This document shows positions 6,050 to 13,780 of a DNA stretch of 25,821 bases, in pieces; the stretch's first letter is position 1, and the number at the start of each line of letters is the position of its first letter. The translations under genes were made by a program, and so were the position numbers. Location of the stretch: the NCBI GenBank assembly GCA_012729785.1, contig JAAYCL010000002.1, positions 1 through 25,821 of the forward strand, given 5' to 3'. The notes under the pieces were generated by a model. The model was not told the DNA's origin. It was given only the letters and a program-made list of their open reading frames with translations, and searched no databases. This DNA is from Chlamydiota bacterium (GTDB taxonomy: Bacteria > Auribacterota > Tritonobacteria > UBA1439).

Positions 6050-8584
6050 ATGAGACTGTCGGCGCGCGAGGCGGCCCTGGCGATCGTGCGTCGCCTGAGG
6101 GAGCGGGGGTTCGAGGCGTATTTCGTCGGCGGCTGCGTGCGCGACTGGCTGCTGGGGCGCGAGGGGTACGAGCAGCGCAATCACGACATCGCTACCTCCG
6201 CCTCTCCCGACGAGGTCTCCCGGCTCTTCCCCCGCGTCGTCCCGGTCGGCAGGCGGTTCGGCGTGATGCTGGTCCTTCAGGACGGGCACTGCGTGGACGT
6301 GGCCACCTTCCGGACGGAGACCGGGTACCGGGACGGGCGGAGGCCGACCGGGGTCCGTTTCTCCTCGAGGCGGGAGGACGTGCGCCGGCGCGACTTCACG
6401 ATCAACGGCCTGCTCTACGACCCCCTGGAAGACCGGCTGCTGGACTACGTCGGGGGGCGGGCCGACATCCGGGCCCGGACGATCAGGGCGATCGGGGACC
6501 CGGCCGTCCGCTTCGCGGAGGACCGGCTCCGGCTGCTGCGCGCGGTCCGCTTCGCCTCGACGCTCGGCTTCTCGATCGAGCCGCGCACGCGCGCGGCGGT
6601 GGGGGAGCACGCCCCGGAGATCGGCGTGGTGAGCGGCGAGCGGGTGCGGGACGAGCTCCTGAAGATCCTCATCGGCCCCCGCGCCGGAGAGGGACTCCTC
6701 CTCCTCGACGAGACCGGCCTCCTCGGACCGCTCCTCCCCGAGGTGCAGGCGATGAAGGGGGTGCGGCAGCCGCCGCGGTTCCACCCCGAGGGGGACGTCT
6801 TCAGGCACACGGTCCGGCTCTTCGAGGAGAAGGACAGGCTCCAGGCGGAGGGGACACTGGAGACGCGCGACGTGCCCGGGGCGGAGGAGACGTGGGACGC
6901 CGTGACGGCGTTCGCGGCGCTTCTCCACGACGCCGGGAAACCGGTCACCTTCTCCGTGCGCGACCGGATCCGCTTCGACGGGCACCAGATCGAGGGGGCG
7001 CGGATCGCGCGGGCGGTCTGCGACCGCCTGCGATTCCCGTCGCGCGAGCGGGAGATGATCGCCGACTGCGTCGAGAACCATATGGCGTTCCTCGACGTCG
7101 CCAGGATGCGCGAGAGCACCCTCAAGCGCCTGATGCGCCGGAGGACCTTCCCCCGCGAGCTCACGCTCCACCGCCTGGACTGCCTGGCGAGCGACGGCAA
7201 TTTGGATGCGTACGACACGCTCAGGCGGCGGTGCAGGGAGTTCGGGGAGGCGCGGCTCTCCCCGCCGCCGCTCCTCACCGGGCGCGATCTGATGGCGATG
7301 GGCTGGCGCGAGGGCCCCGGGATCGGGAGGATCCTCGCCGCGATCGAGGAGGAGCAGCTCATGAACCGCCTCTCCACGCGCGAGGAGGCGCTCGAGTGGC
7401 TCCGCGGGGGGGCTTTTCGCTTGCCCTCGGGCCCTTTTGATGCTACAAACGGCGGCGCAACATTCAGGGGGGCCACCATGCACGAGATGATACGCAGGAT
7501 GCAGGCGCACGAGAAGTTCGCCGAGTTCTTCGTCCCCGTGGACGAGAAGACCGAGTTCAGGGACGCGACCTACTTCCTGCGGGAGGACGGGACGTTCGTC
7601 TTCTCCGAGGGGTACTGCCACGAGCCGGAGAAGCCGCTCCTGGAACGCCATCTCGTGTCGCACATCGTCTTCGTCCCCGAGAAGGGGGAGGTGCCCCCGT
7701 ACGCGAAGAAGAAGATCTTCGGGCAGGCGTACGAGAACCTGACGAAGGGGATCATGAACACCCAGCCCCTCAATATGTTCTACCCGCTCCAGCTCAAGCG
7801 GTACCTCGAGATAGACCCGTCGCTCGACGTCCAGAAGCCGCCGTTCGCGCGCTACAAGGCGATGGTGCCGGTGGACTCCCTCGTCGGGCACTTCCCGCAC
7901 CTGCATTCGATGCAGGCGATCTTCGCCCGCGCCGACGGAGGGGACAAGAGCGCCTCGCGGATCAAGCGCTCGGTGGAGGCGTCGGCCGAGTTCCTGGGGA
8001 TCGCCCCGGAGCAGTTCGGCATCTCCGGCTCGCTCTCGATCGGGACGTACGAGAATCCGCACGACCTCGACGTGGTGATCTACGCGAGCGTGAAGGAGGT
8101 CCGGCGCATCGTCGACTACCTCTACAAGGTCACCGCCGTGAAGGAGGAGCGCAAGGTCTTCGAGTTCGGCAAGTACTGGCCGATCCGCTACTGGGAGTGG
8201 GTGGACGGCGAGAAGTTCATGTTCTGCCCGTTCTTCTCGTACCAGAACCTCGACGAGTGCCCGCTTCGGGACTTCACCTGCGAGGTGATCGGCGCGGTGA
8301 AGCTCGACGCGCGCGTGGCGGACCACACGTACAACGCCTACAACCCGACGATCCTCGGCCTCGACAAGGTCAAGCTCGACGGGGCCTCGCGGTCCGGCGG
8401 GATGCGGCTGATCCTGTACCACGGCGGGGAGCGGGGCGACTACGCCGAGGGCGACCGGATCGCGGGGGAGGCGACGCACGTCCTCGTGCGCACCTTCACC
8501 GGGGCGGGGGCGACCCGGCGGCAGTCCGGCGAGTACGAGGCGCTGCTCACCGTCAACATCGGCGACGTCAAGAAGGTCTCCTGA
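6050..8584 (+). CDS. cca: CCA-adding/poly(A) polymerase-type tRNA nucleotidyltransferase with HD domain, in frame with a second nucleotidyltransferase
   Basis: The open frame gives 844 residues. Residues 1 to about 455 are a class II CCA-adding/poly(A) polymerase: GGCVRD (27-32), HDIATSA (45-51), RRDFTINGLLYD, EDRLRLLRAVRFA, and an HD domain (FHPEGDVFRHT, then LLHDAGK with H293-D294). This family repairs or completes the 3' CCA of tRNA. The catalytic D-x-D that normally precedes IATSA reads N44-H45-D46 here, so the first metal-binding Asp is replaced, and the loop before it is about three residues longer than usual. No stop separates this domain from the protein starting at 7478, which has its own promoter and ribosome-binding site. 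A G7 run at 7406-7412 lies at the junction; one extra base would end the first protein at 7440. The start has GGGAGG 9 bases upstream. Confidence 0.75.
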   Translation: MRLSAREAALAIVRRLRERGFEAYFVGGCVRDWLLGREGYEQRNHDIATSASPDEVSRLFPRVVPVGRRFGVMLVLQDGHCVDVATFRTETGYRDGRRPTGVRFSSRREDVRRRDFTINGLLYDPLEDRLLDYVGGRADIRARTIRAIGDPAVRFAEDRLRLLRAVRFASTLGFSIEPRTRAAVGEHAPEIGVVSGERVRDELLKILIGPRAGEGLLLLDETGLLGPLLPEVQAMKGVRQPPRFHPEGDVFRHTVRLFEEKDRLQAEGTLETRDVPGAEETWDAVTAFAALLHDAGKPVTFSVRDRIRFDGHQIEGARIARAVCDRLRFPSREREMIADCVENHMAFLDVARMRESTLKRLMRRRTFPRELTLHRLDCLASDGNLDAYDTLRRRCREFGEARLSPPPLLTGRDLMAMGWREGPGIGRILAAIEEEQLMNRLSTREEALEWLRGGAFRLPSGPFDATNGGATFRGATMHEMIRRMQAHEKFAEFFVPVDEKTEFRDATYFLREDGTFVFSEGYCHEPEKPLLERHLVSHIVFVPEKGEVPPYAKKKIFGQAYENLTKGIMNTQPLNMFYPLQLKRYLEIDPSLDVQKPPFARYKAMVPVDSLVGHFPHLHSMQAIFARADGGDKSASRIKRSVEASAEFLGIAPEQFGISGSLSIGTYENPHDLDVVIYASVKEVRRIVDYLYKVTAVKEERKVFEFGKYWPIRYWEWVDGEKFMFCPFFSYQNLDECPLRDFTCEVIGAVKLDARVADHTYNAYNPTILGLDKVKLDGASRSGGMRLILYHGGERGDYAEGDRIAGEATHVLVRTFTGAGATRRQSGEYEALLTVNIGDVKKVS
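7421..7449 (+). promoter_or_regulatory. Promoter inside the CCA/nucleotidyltransferase junction
   Basis: TTGCCC (7421-7426), a 17-base spacer ending in TGc, and TACAAA (7444-7449) give a promoter with both a -35 and an extended -10. It lies 28 bases before the ATG at 7478 and suggests that the downstream protein is expressed on its own. Confidence 0.5.
7478..8584 (+). CDS. Nucleotidyltransferase-fold protein, archaeal COG1665-like (paralogue 1)
   Basis: Read from the ATG at 7478 this is a 368-residue protein. It has AGGGGGG 5 bases upstream and its own promoter, and its N-terminus aligns with that of the gene at 8789. The N-terminal part carries RDATYFLREDGTF, SEGYCH and IVFVP. The centre has a nucleotidyltransferase signature: GS at 184-185 followed by D196-L-D198, then a segment with FCPFFSY. 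The C-terminus has LILYHGGERGDYAEGD and a small beta-domain. The arrangement recalls the archaeal predicted nucleotidyltransferases of COG1665; substrate and role are unknown. It is in frame with the CCA enzyme upstream, so it may also exist as the C-terminal half of a fusion. Confidence 0.55.
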   Translation: MHEMIRRMQAHEKFAEFFVPVDEKTEFRDATYFLREDGTFVFSEGYCHEPEKPLLERHLVSHIVFVPEKGEVPPYAKKKIFGQAYENLTKGIMNTQPLNMFYPLQLKRYLEIDPSLDVQKPPFARYKAMVPVDSLVGHFPHLHSMQAIFARADGGDKSASRIKRSVEASAEFLGIAPEQFGISGSLSIGTYENPHDLDVVIYASVKEVRRIVDYLYKVTAVKEERKVFEFGKYWPIRYWEWVDGEKFMFCPFFSYQNLDECPLRDFTCEVIGAVKLDARVADHTYNAYNPTILGLDKVKLDGASRSGGMRLILYHGGERGDYAEGDRIAGEATHVLVRTFTGAGATRRQSGEYEALLTVNIGDVKKVS

Positions 8585-8788
8585 CCCCGCCGTATCCGCG
8601 CGCGCAGCAGACGGAGCCGCAGGGTCGTTACGGAGGGCGCGGGGAGACAGACGCTCCCCGCCGCCGCGGACCGACGCGGATCCAGCCGGATGGCGGGTGT
8701 CGGCGAGGCGTCGTGAAAATCCGCGGCAAGAAACGGGTGCCGTCTCCTCCGTGCCGGCGCGTACCTTTGGAAAGGCCCAGGTGCAACC

Positions 8789-9820
8789 ATGATCTACGGC
8801 AAGGACAACCGTGAGCTGATGGAGGGGGTGCGGCGCCACCCGGATTTCAACGATTTCGTCGTCCCGATATCCGCGCTGGACGAGGTGCGCGACGCGACCT
8901 TCTTCCTCCGCAACGACGGGCTCCTCGCCTTCTCCGAGGGGTACTGCCACCCGAAGGGGAAGCTCGTCGCCAACATCATCTACATCCCGGACCCCGCCGG
9001 CACGAAGAACTTCTTCGGGGCGCGGTACGGGAGCGTCATCAAGCAGTACCTGAAGGAGGGGGAGGCGTGGGTCCCGTTCAAGCGGCAGCTCGAGATCTAC
9101 CGCAAGATCGACCCGTCCACGCAGGAGGGGAAGCCGATCTTCGCCGAGAACAAGTGCCTCTTCGACCTCGGCGACTTCGTCGGTTTCGTCCCCCCGCGCC
9201 GCTCCCTCGCCATCGCGCGGAAGCGGTCGGCGGAGATCGACCGCTCGATCCGGAACGTCGGGGCGCTGATGGGGATCGACCCGGAGATGATCGGCTGCAC
9301 CGGCTCGATGGCGTTCGGCAACCTCGCCTCCGCGCACGACTTCGACCTGGTCTTCCACGGCACCCTCGCCGAGCTCCGGCGGGCGGTGGCGCGCATCTAC
9401 GAGATCGTCAAGGACCCGAAACGCGCCGTCTTCGAGATGGGGATGCACTGGGCGATACGGTTCTACGACGACGCGGGGGACATGATCTGCCCGTTCTTCT
9501 CCTACACCGACCCGACGGAGATCCCGCTCCCGAGCTTCGAGATGGATCCGCTCGAGCGGGGGATCGAGGCGGTGGGGACGGTCGCGAACGACGACCACAC
9601 CGGCTTCATGCCGACCTGGCTCCCGCTCGCGGACGCGCGGATCGGCGCGCGGGCGCTCGGGCCGGACGCCGTCCTCGTCATCTACCACGGCGGCAAGCGC
9701 GGGGAGTACCGGACGGGCGACCGGGTGAAGGCCCGCGGGACGCTCGTCCGCGTGACCTCGCCGCGGGGGCGGTACGAGGCCGTCCTCGTGACGGACATGG
9801 ACGACACCGAGAAGCTGTGA
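8789..9820 (+). CDS. Nucleotidyltransferase-fold protein, archaeal COG1665-like (paralogue 2)
   Basis: The 343-residue protein is a diverged paralogue of the preceding one and shares its whole layout: VRDATFFLRNDGLLAFSEGYCHP (35-57 region), IIYIPDP, KIDPS, then TGSMAFG with GS at 172-173 and D184-F-D186, then ICPFFSYTDP and VIYHGGKRGEYRTGDRV near the end. GS...DxD is the metal- and nucleotide-binding signature of the polymerase-beta-like fold. The 204 bases separating the two genes show no RNA gene; a TACCTT box at 8762-8767 might be a -10. The ribosome-binding site (AGG at 8779-8781) is weak. The Lrp gene follows after 13 bases. Function not known. Confidence 0.55.
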   Translation: MIYGKDNRELMEGVRRHPDFNDFVVPISALDEVRDATFFLRNDGLLAFSEGYCHPKGKLVANIIYIPDPAGTKNFFGARYGSVIKQYLKEGEAWVPFKRQLEIYRKIDPSTQEGKPIFAENKCLFDLGDFVGFVPPRRSLAIARKRSAEIDRSIRNVGALMGIDPEMIGCTGSMAFGNLASAHDFDLVFHGTLAELRRAVARIYEIVKDPKRAVFEMGMHWAIRFYDDAGDMICPFFSYTDPTEIPLPSFEMDPLERGIEAVGTVANDDHTGFMPTWLPLADARIGARALGPDAVLVIYHGGKRGEYRTGDRVKARGTLVRVTSPRGRYEAVLVTDMDDTEKL

Positions 9821-9833
9821 GGGGGGATGCGCC

Positions 9834-10325
9834 ATGACGGACGAGATACTCGAGATACTCCAGAAGGACGCGCGGCGGACGCCGGACGAGATCGCCGCGA
9901 TGCTCGGGAAGAAACCGGCCGCGGTGAAGCGCGAGATCCGGAGGCTCGAACAGGAGGGTGTGATCCTCAAGTACAAGGCGGTGGTGAACCGCGAGCTCCT
10001 GAAGAGGCCGTCGCGGGGGGTGCGGGCGCTCATCGAGGTGAAGACCGCGCCGCAGAAGGACGTCGGCTTCGACCGGGTCGCGGAGCGGATCTACCTGTTC
10101 CCGGAGGTGCAGGGCTGCATCCTTCTTTCGGGCGGCTACGACCTGCTGCTGACCGTGGAGGGGAGCGACATCCAGTCGGTCGCCAACTTCGTGGCGCAGA
10201 AGCTCGCGCCGATGGAGCACGTGCGCGGCACGGTGACGCACTTCCTCCTGAAGAAGTACAAGGAGGACGGCGACATCCTCGTCAAGGGGCAACGGAAGGA
10301 CCGGCGGCTCGCGGTCACGCCGTAA
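9834..10325 (+). CDS. Lrp/AsnC-family transcriptional regulator
   Basis: The 163-residue DNA-binding protein has an N-terminal winged helix-turn-helix (about residues 1-60: ILEILQKDARRTPDEIAAML, then VKREIRRLEQEGVI) and a C-terminal RAM/ligand-binding domain (GCILLSGGYDLLLTVEG, then VRGTVTHFLLKKYKEDG). The family forms octamers that sense amino acids and control amino-acid metabolism. The aminotransferase gene 67 bases downstream is the natural candidate target. GAGGGGGG precedes the ATG. The last ~15 residues are a basic tail. Confidence 0.85.
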   Translation: MTDEILEILQKDARRTPDEIAAMLGKKPAAVKREIRRLEQEGVILKYKAVVNRELLKRPSRGVRALIEVKTAPQKDVGFDRVAERIYLFPEVQGCILLSGGYDLLLTVEGSDIQSVANFVAQKLAPMEHVRGTVTHFLLKKYKEDGDILVKGQRKDRRLAVTP

Positions 10326-10392
10326 CGCGCCCATCCCCCCAAAGGGTGGAGGGGAAGAGCGCGATGGAAGGGGCGGGCGCAAGGCGGACAAG

Positions 10393-11592
10393 ATGAAGAT
10401 TCCCATCGCGAAGCGCGTCCGGGAGATGCCCCCGTCCGGTATCCGGCTCTTCTTCGACCTGGTCATCGGGATGGACGACGTCATCTCTCTCGGCGTCGGC
10501 GAGCCGGACTTCGACACCCCGTGGCGCATCCGCGAGACCGGCATCTACTCGCTCGAGCAGGGGTTCACCTCCTACACCTCGAACAGGGGGCTGCGCGAAC
10601 TCCGCGCCGAGATCTCCGACTTCTTGAGGGGGCGGTACGGGCTCCGCTACGACCCGGACGACGAGATCCTCGTCACCGTCGGGGTGAGCGAGGCCGTGGA
10701 CCTGGCCCTGCGGACGATCCTCGACCGGGGGGACCGGTTCCTCGTCCCCCAGCCGTGCTTCGTATCCTACGCGCCGATGACGAGCCTCGCGGGGGGCGAG
10801 GCGGTGCGCATCCCGCTCAGCGAGACGTCGGGGTTCAAGCTCACCCCGGCGCTCTTGCGCCGTCACCTGGGGCGCGACGCGCGGGGGATCATCCTCAACT
10901 ACCCGTCGAACCCGACCGGCGTCTCCTACCGCAGGGAGGAGCTCGCGGCGCTCGCGGCCGCGATCCGCCGCACGAGGCTCACGGTGCTGAGCGACGAGAT
11001 CTACGACGAGCTCACCTACGACTTCGAGCACACCCCGTTCCCGCTCCTCCCGGGGATGCGGGAGCGGACAATCTATCTGAACGGTTTCTCCAAGGCGTAC
11101 GCGATGACCGGCTGGCGGATCGGCTACGCGGCGGGGCCGCGGGGGGTCATCGACGCGATGACCAAGATCCACCAGTACGCGATCATGTGCGCGCCGACGA
11201 TGGCGCAGGTTGCCGCGTGCGAGGCGTTGCGCAGGGGGGGGAAGGACGTCCGGGAGATGAAGCGCGAGTACGACCGCCGGAGGCGGCTCGTGCACGGGCG
11301 GCTCATGCGGATGGGGCTCGACTGCGTGCGGCCCGACGGCGCGTTCTACATCTTCCCCTGCATCCGCTCATCCGGCCTCGACTCGATGGAGTTCTCAAAG
11401 CGCCTGCTCAAGGAGGAGAAGGTCGCGGTGGTGCCCGGGACCGCCTTCGGAGAGGTGGGGGAGGGGTTCGTCAGAATCTCCTACGCCGCAAGCTACGAGA
11501 ACCTGAAGGAGGCGCTCGACCGAATCGAGTGCTTCCTGCGGCGCCTGCGTGCGGACTCGCCGCGGCGCGAAGGATCCGCGGGCGGGAGGTAG
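10393..11592 (+). CDS. Class I/II PLP-dependent aminotransferase
   Basis: The 399-residue enzyme belongs to fold-type I aminotransferases (aspartate/alanine/aromatic group). Seen are ISLGVGEPDFDTP near residue 32, FTSYTSNRGLRELR, ILNYPSNPTG (the NPTG substrate loop), VLSDEIYDELTYD and NGFSKAYAMTGWRIGY with PLP lysine K234, plus a conserved Arg in EGFVRISYA near the C-terminus. Length is typical. Pairing with an Lrp gene is common for this branch, often annotated as aspartate, alanine or N-acetyl-L,L-diaminopimelate aminotransferase; the exact substrate cannot be decided by eye. The hydrogenase-related gene starts 9 bases after its stop, so both could be on one transcript. Confidence 0.8.
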   Translation: MKIPIAKRVREMPPSGIRLFFDLVIGMDDVISLGVGEPDFDTPWRIRETGIYSLEQGFTSYTSNRGLRELRAEISDFLRGRYGLRYDPDDEILVTVGVSEAVDLALRTILDRGDRFLVPQPCFVSYAPMTSLAGGEAVRIPLSETSGFKLTPALLRRHLGRDARGIILNYPSNPTGVSYRREELAALAAAIRRTRLTVLSDEIYDELTYDFEHTPFPLLPGMRERTIYLNGFSKAYAMTGWRIGYAAGPRGVIDAMTKIHQYAIMCAPTMAQVAACEALRRGGKDVREMKREYDRRRRLVHGRLMRMGLDCVRPDGAFYIFPCIRSSGLDSMEFSKRLLKEEKVAVVPGTAFGEVGEGFVRISYAASYENLKEALDRIECFLRRLRADSPRREGSAGGR

Positions 11593-11601
11593 GGCGGTCG
11601 T

Positions 11602-12633
11602 ATGGACGTGCGGCACGTCTCGGAGCAGAACTGGCACGCGTTCGTCGGGTCGCTCGCGCGCACGATGCGCATCTGCCACCCGGTCGCGCACGAAGACGAC
11701 TATCGCCTCGCCGCCTGCGGGCCGGGCGGCTGCCCACGGATCGGCTGGAACCGGTACCGCGCGGTGCAGTCCCTGAAGCCGCTTCTCTTCGAGGCGCGCC
11801 TCGACGTGGGCGAGGTCCTCGGTGCGGGGGGGGCGCCGGATGCCGGCGGCGCGCCGCAGGCGGTGTTCGGGGCCAAGGCGTGCGATCTCGCCTCGCTGGC
11901 CGTGCTCGACTTCGTCTTCGCCGACGAGACGGCGGACCCGTTTTACGCCCGCAACCGGAGACGGACGCTCATCGTCTCCTCGGACTGCACGGCGTTCAAG
12001 GAGGTCTGCTTCTGCACGCTCGTCGGGGGGAAGCCGTACCCGGAGAAGGGATTCGACCTCAACCTCTCCCCCGCGGGAGGGGGGTACCTTGTCGAGGCGG
12101 GGAGCCCAAAAGGGCGGGCGCTCCTCGACGAAGCGCGGGAGCTCTTCTCCCCCCCCTCCGCCGCGCAGCTCGCGGAGGTCGCCGCGGCGCGGAAACGGCT
12201 GACGGCGGCCCTCGAGGAGCAGCAGCGGGCCCGCGGCTACGCGTGGGGCGGCACGTCGAAGGAGCTGATTGAGCGGGTCTTCGAGTCGGGCGTCTGGGCC
12301 GAGGAGGCGGAACGCTGCGTCGAGTGCGGCGCGTGCAACTTCGTCTGCCCGACCTGCCACTGTTTTCTCCTCTCCGACCACGGCCGGGAACGGTTCACGC
12401 GCCTCCGGAACTGGGACTCGTGCCAGTACAAAGGGTTCGCGCGGGTGGGGGGAGGGGGCAACCCGCGGCCCGAGCTCTATCAGCGGCTCCGCAACCGGTA
12501 CGAAAAGAAGTTTCATTTCTGCCCGGTCGTGATGGGGGTCTCCGGCTGCACCGGGTGCGGGCGGTGCGTCGAGGCGTGCATCGGACGGATCGACATGCGC
12601 GAGGTGATGAAGAAGCTGAGCGGCTGCAGGTAA
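11602..12633 (+). CDS. hydB: Sulfhydrogenase beta-subunit-like iron-sulfur protein (HydB/AsrA family)
   Basis: The 343-residue protein has the HydB/AsrA layout. An N-terminal domain carries the family motif FGAKACDLASLAVLD (89-103), then ADPFYARNRR and VCFCTLVGG (135-143), where a conserved cysteine cluster sits. A C-terminal ferredoxin domain has C239xxC242xxC245xxxC249 and C316xxC319xxC322xxxC326, two [4Fe-4S] sites. In soluble hydrogenase I of Pyrococcus (sulfhydrogenase), HydB passes electrons between the flavoprotein HydG and the hydrogenase core; in anaerobic sulfite reductase AsrA does a similar job. Here no sulfhydrogenase alpha/delta pair follows, but the gamma homologue and a membrane hydrogenase do. 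A direct link to that hydrogenase is inference from position. Confidence 0.75.
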   Translation: MDVRHVSEQNWHAFVGSLARTMRICHPVAHEDDYRLAACGPGGCPRIGWNRYRAVQSLKPLLFEARLDVGEVLGAGGAPDAGGAPQAVFGAKACDLASLAVLDFVFADETADPFYARNRRRTLIVSSDCTAFKEVCFCTLVGGKPYPEKGFDLNLSPAGGGYLVEAGSPKGRALLDEARELFSPPSAAQLAEVAAARKRLTAALEEQQRARGYAWGGTSKELIERVFESGVWAEEAERCVECGACNFVCPTCHCFLLSDHGRERFTRLRNWDSCQYKGFARVGGGGNPRPELYQRLRNRYEKKFHFCPVVMGVSGCTGCGRCVEACIGRIDMREVMKKLSGCR

Positions 12634-12638
12634 CATTT

Positions 12639-12903
12639 CACCGCGGAGATCACGGAGAAGACGCGGTTTCTTTTTCGCCGCGGATTTACGCGGATCAACA
12701 CGGATCAGGATTCTGTTTCTTTCGACAATCCGTGAAGATCCGTGCGATCCGCGGCAACGATACACGGAATTCGCCGCGGGGATAACGTCCCGCCGCAGGG
12801 GACACGGAGGAGAAGGGCGTGGGGGCGTGGGGGCGTGGAGGATGCCGAAGCGATGATCCCCGCCGCCTTCGCCGTTCTCCGTGAACTCCTCGTTCTCCGT
12901 GGT
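12639..12903. repeat. Nested palindromic intergenic element
   Basis: The whole gap between the beta and gamma genes is repeat-like. Outer arms: CACCGCGGAGATCACGGAGAA (first 20 of the left arm from 12639) and, inverted, 12875-12903 (TTCTCCGTG...CTCCGTGGT). Inner arms: 12678-12705 (starting CCGCGGAT, ending ACACGGAT) and inverted 12728-12754, about 21 of 27 positions matching, with a 22-base loop. Between inner and outer right arms lie three tandem copies of GGGCGTGG (12815-12838). CGCGGAT/ACACGGAT repeats of this type are a known intergenic repeat theme in many environmental genomes. Confidence 0.6.
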
Positions 12904-12915
12904 ACAACGTATGCC

Positions 12916-13734
12916 ATGATGAAAAACCCGTATCTCCCCGTCGGGGCGACGATCGAGAAGGCGGTCGCGGAGAGCGCCACGATCAAAAGCTTCCTCCTCG
13001 CGCCCGACGAGCCGATGCCGTTCCGCACCGGGCAGTTCGTCGAGCTCACCGTGCCCGGGGTGGGGGAGGCGCCGTTCACCCCCTCCAGCTCCCACTTCGA
13101 GCGGGAGCGCCTCGAACTCACCGTGATGCGGGTTGGGACGGTCACCGCCCGCCTGCACGAGATGCGGGAGGGGGAGCGGGTGGGCGTCAGGGGCCCGTAC
13201 GGGAACGGGTACCCGCTCGAGGAGTTCGAGGGGAAGACGGTCGTCATCTGCGGCGGCGGGGTCGGGCTCGCGCCGCTCCGGTCGCTCCTCCTCACGCTGC
13301 GGCACGAGATCGACCGATACGCCCGGGTGCTGTTGCGCTACGGGGCGCGCACGCCCGCCGATATCATCTACCGCGCGGAGGTCGATCGCTGGCGCCGCGA
13401 CCCGAAGCTCGACGTGGTCCTCACCGTGGACCGGGGCGACGCCTCCTGGGGAGGGAACGTCGGGCTCGTCACGACGCTGCTGGAGGACCTGGGGGTGGAG
13501 CCGGCGCGGGCCGTTGCGGTGGTCTGCGGCCCCCCGATCATGATGAAGTTCACCACCTTCAAGCTGCTCGACGTCGGCTTCGCCCCGCGCGACATCTACC
13601 TCTCGATGGAGAAGAACATGAGCTGCGGCCTCGGGAAGTGCGGCCACTGCCGCCTGGGGCCGTTCTACGCATGCAAGGACGGCCCGGTCTTCACGTACGA
13701 TCAGATCAAGGACCTCCGGGAGATCTGGGACTGA
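12916..13734 (+). CDS. hydG: Sulfhydrogenase gamma-subunit-like FAD/NAD(P)H oxidoreductase (HydG/AsrB family)
   Basis: The 272-residue protein is a ferredoxin-NADP-reductase-fold flavoprotein. Residues of about 8-100 form the FAD barrel (FRTGQFVEL, then VGVRGPYGNGYP). The NAD(P)-binding half has VVICGGGVGLAPLRSLL (109-125) and AVVCGPPIMM (201-210). The C-terminus binds a [2Fe-2S] cluster through C237, C242, C245 and C253, followed by the family hallmark KDGPVFTYDQIK. It exchanges electrons between NAD(P)H and HydB-type iron-sulfur proteins. The start is one of two adjacent ATGs (12916, 12919). No Shine-Dalgarno is visible and a TGgTACAAC box (12901-12908) ends only 7 bases upstream, so the message may be nearly leaderless. 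In-frame codons upstream lie in the repeat. Confidence 0.8.
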   Translation: MMKNPYLPVGATIEKAVAESATIKSFLLAPDEPMPFRTGQFVELTVPGVGEAPFTPSSSHFERERLELTVMRVGTVTARLHEMREGERVGVRGPYGNGYPLEEFEGKTVVICGGGVGLAPLRSLLLTLRHEIDRYARVLLRYGARTPADIIYRAEVDRWRRDPKLDVVLTVDRGDASWGGNVGLVTTLLEDLGVEPARAVAVVCGPPIMMKFTTFKLLDVGFAPRDIYLSMEKNMSCGLGKCGHCRLGPFYACKDGPVFTYDQIKDLREIWD

Positions 13735-13780
13735 ACGGGGCGGCGGCCCGCCGACACGGCGCTGATGATCGTGCGTCGAT

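Noticed and set aside
8585-8788. Possible RNA gene or small protein gene between the paralogous nucleotidyltransferases
   Set aside because: No tRNA-like fold, no convincing start with ribosome-binding site and no third-position bias was found in these 204 bases.
5936-10033. Very long minus-strand open frame opposite the CCA and nucleotidyltransferase genes
   Set aside because: It is a mirror of strongly biased codons in GC-rich DNA; its translation has no recognisable domain, while the plus strand encodes clear families.
10326-10392. Terminator between the Lrp and aminotransferase genes (CCATCC...GGGTGG)
   Set aside because: The stem is only six pairs with a mismatch or G-U and no T-tract follows.
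12815-12838. CRISPR or other long array from the tandem GGGCGTGG copies
   Set aside because: Only three adjacent 8-base units with no spacers.
12742-12915. Longer N-terminus for the gamma-subunit gene
   Set aside because: The extension lies wholly in the palindromic repeat and its translation is unlike the family, whose members begin near MKNPYLP.
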